Shown: positions 33,666 to 35,656 of the stretch, one piece after another
Layout of the letters: each line of letters opens with the position of its first letter
Numbering within the stretch: position 1 is the stretch's first letter
NCBI GenBank assembly: GCA_018303105.1
Contig: JAGVYU010000014.1
Coordinates: 1 to 35,656, forward strand
DNA length: 35,656 nt
Direction: 5' to 3'
Origin: Candidatus Woesearchaeota archaeon
Lineage (GTDB): Archaea > Nanobdellota > Nanobdellia > Woesearchaeales > JAGVYU01
Made by a program: the position numbers and the translations under genes
Notes under the pieces: model-generated
Database searches by the model: none
Told to the model about the DNA's origin: nothing
Seen by the model: the letters and a program-made list of their open reading frames with translations, nothing else

Positions 33666-34484
33666 ATGACACCAACAAAAACATTCCAAAAACGCGTCAG
33701 CGGTAAAAAGATTAAGGAAGGAATCAATTCCGTTATCGATATTGTCAGATTAATTACTAAAGATTATCTTTGCTCTTATGATTTTGATAGCAGATCCGAT
33801 GTCCGATTCAAAAAGAAAGATGACCCTGTCACAGCCATGGACACGATGTTAGAGGGCATGATACGCGAACAACTGAAGAAAATCGACGGAATCACTCTTG
33901 TTGGCGAAGAAGAAGGCGGTTCTTCTGAAGGAGCAGATCTCGTTGCGTATATTGACCCTATTGATGGAACAAAATCCTTCTTGCGTGAAGATTTTCGTTC
34001 AGCAACAAGTGTAGGTATAGAGTTTCAAGGAAATCTCATCGCAGGACTTGTCTTCGACTTTATGAAAGATATTGCATATAGTGCGATTGATGGAAAATGC
34101 GTTCGAAGAAGGGGGGTTCGTGAAACCCCTCGATTTGCAGCACGGTACCGTTTCGGAAGACCAAGGATATCAGTAGACATGGAAGGAATTCGAACAATCA
34201 TTGACAAGAATCTTCCATTCTCTCCTGTAAAGGCAGAAGGTTCAATAGCCCTGGGAATGGCAGAGTGCGCGATAGGCGCATATGACGCGATGATAGACTA
34301 TCCAAGCCCAAAAACACATACTTGGGATATTGCGGGCGGAGCAGCACTGATCCAAGCGCAAGGCTTTTACTTTACGGACATCTACGGAAATCCATTCAAC
34401 CATAGAAAGCCGGAAAACGGCTTCATTGCCTGTAAACCAGAATTTGCAGAGCAAGTTCCTAAACATTTCCTCCTGAAAAAATAG
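33666..34484 (+). CDS. Inositol monophosphatase family protein
   Basis: LVGEEEG, AYIDPIDGTKSFLR, HTWDIAGGAALIQAQG motifs; ATG at 33666 preferred over 33642. Confidence 0.9.
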   Translation: MTPTKTFQKRVSGKKIKEGINSVIDIVRLITKDYLCSYDFDSRSDVRFKKKDDPVTAMDTMLEGMIREQLKKIDGITLVGEEEGGSSEGADLVAYIDPIDGTKSFLREDFRSATSVGIEFQGNLIAGLVFDFMKDIAYSAIDGKCVRRRGVRETPRFAARYRFGRPRISVDMEGIRTIIDKNLPFSPVKAEGSIALGMAECAIGAYDAMIDYPSPKTHTWDIAGGAALIQAQGFYFTDIYGNPFNHRKPENGFIACKPEFAEQVPKHFLLKK

Positions 34485-34509
34485 GTTTTTAAAGCGGGAA
34501 GCACTTGCA

Positions 34510-35628
34510 ATGTGCATGGGAGAAGAGCCTGCCAATGGAATCCACAATGTGCGTATTGCGAAATCTACGAGAAGTATTCCGGCAGCAGTGTTAAAGGAGC
34601 GCTATTCGTTGCATCGCACTCCTAGATTGGAGCACTTGGGCGGGGTTGCATATGACACCGTCATTCAAGCGCGCAGGCAAATCGAATCCATTTTAAGAGG
34701 AGAAGACGAGAGGTTCATCGTATTTATCGGTCAATGTTCAACGCGAGATCCCCAGGAGTCTTTAGAAATAGCACAAAACCTCGCCGAATGGCAGGAAGAA
34801 GTCAAGGATCACATTCTCATTGTCAAGCGGGAGTATGGTCTCAAGCCGCGCACAGAAGACGGCTGGCAGGGTTTCGTCAGCGATCCAAATATGGATGGGA
34901 CGAATGACAGAAACAAGGGCATTGAGCTGTTCTATTCCTTATTGGTTCAGATTAATGCGTTGGGGGTTCCCGTGATCAGCGAGCTTGTAGACGCAAGGCT
35001 TGCAAACCTCTTTGGTGATGCTCTCGCTGCAATCGCCGTTGGTGCTCGAGATGTTACAGGAATGACGCATCGCCAGATGGCTTCAGGGATGAGCATGCCT
35101 GTTGGTTTCAAGAACACGTGTGAGGGAAGCATTGACGCTGCAGTTACGGCAGTGAGCTATGCGAGCAAGCCCGGCTTTTTTCCCGGCCCTGATGACTATG
35201 GGAGTGATTGCTATCATGAGACACTTGGTAATCCGTATGGATTTGTAATCTTACGCGGATCCGATACGAGGTCAAATTATGATGCTCAAACGATAGCAGA
35301 CACAACAGCCAAACTGCTGAGTAAAGGCCTACATGACACGATTGTTGTGGATGCGAGCCACGGCAATTCACGTAAAGACTATGTTAGACAGCCGGAAGCC
35401 TGGGAGGCGGTGCTGAGGCAGCGTGTGCTCGGCAACAAAGATATTGTAGGCATTATGGCTGAGATGAACATTTATGAAGCGAGTATTGAGATCCCAAAAG
35501 ACCTAATGGGATTTGACGCTTCAAAACTGCCTTATGGAGTGAGTGTGACGGACTCCTGCATGAGTCTACAGATGGGAAAAGATTTAGTGTTTAGGACGTA
35601 TGAGGCATTGTCCAAACACCATGATTAA
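34510..35628 (+). CDS. 3-deoxy-7-phosphoheptulonate (DAHP) synthase, class I AroFGH-like
   Basis: Aligns by eye with AroG landmarks: IGQCSTRDP, KREYGLKPRTEDGWQG, GARDVTGMTHRQMASGMSMPVGFKN, VILRG, DASHGNSRK, SVTDSCM. Confidence 0.92.
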   Translation: MCMGEEPANGIHNVRIAKSTRSIPAAVLKERYSLHRTPRLEHLGGVAYDTVIQARRQIESILRGEDERFIVFIGQCSTRDPQESLEIAQNLAEWQEEVKDHILIVKREYGLKPRTEDGWQGFVSDPNMDGTNDRNKGIELFYSLLVQINALGVPVISELVDARLANLFGDALAAIAVGARDVTGMTHRQMASGMSMPVGFKNTCEGSIDAAVTAVSYASKPGFFPGPDDYGSDCYHETLGNPYGFVILRGSDTRSNYDAQTIADTTAKLLSKGLHDTIVVDASHGNSRKDYVRQPEAWEAVLRQRVLGNKDIVGIMAEMNIYEASIEIPKDLMGFDASKLPYGVSVTDSCMSLQMGKDLVFRTYEALSKHHD

Positions 35629-35656
35629 CCTCCCCTCAAGGTTCCGCTATGGATAC

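Overview
Archaeal chromosomal window, most consistent with a small-genome DPANN-type lineage (Woesearchaeota-like; an inference from gene content and the fused primase, not proven). The backbone is one long minus-strand ribosomal-protein/translocon block (L3-L4-L23-L2-S19-L22-S3-L29-aIF1-S17-L14-L24-S4e-L5-S14-S8-L6-L32e-L19e-L18-S5-L30-L15-SecY-DUF106-L34e-L14e, about 22.85 kb down to 8.43 kb). It is flanked by pelota, a TrmB-family regulator and pheST on one side, and by a fused PriS-PriL primase, HtpX, a stand-alone RAM domain, Hef, an M50-like protein, a TraB-like protein, a PRC-barrel protein, a CPA2 antiporter, a tRNA-Gly, an AbrB/PhoU protein, an inositol-monophosphatase-family protein and a class I DAHP synthase on the other. 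Main points for follow-up: (1) a shared TACTC-N2/3-GAGTA inverted repeat in front of both the TrmB regulator and pheST, at promoter positions that suggest opposite regulatory effects; (2) a roughly 160-nt leader of the ribosomal operon containing three perfect inverted repeats; (3) a tRNA-Gly(CCC) interrupted by a 19-nt bulge-helix-bulge intron, starting 1 nt after the antiporter stop codon; (4) a two-gene surface/membrane module at the left edge with duplicated Cys-rich domains, whose second gene is missing from the ORF track because it runs off the window; (5) a single-chain primase; (6) an EMC3/Oxa1-superfamily (DUF106) protein with a large extracytoplasmic insertion; (7) a structured intergenic element at 31.59-31.68 kb; (8) a palindrome in a tight divergent promoter with two apparently leaderless genes. 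No CRISPR array, rRNA or transposon was seen.
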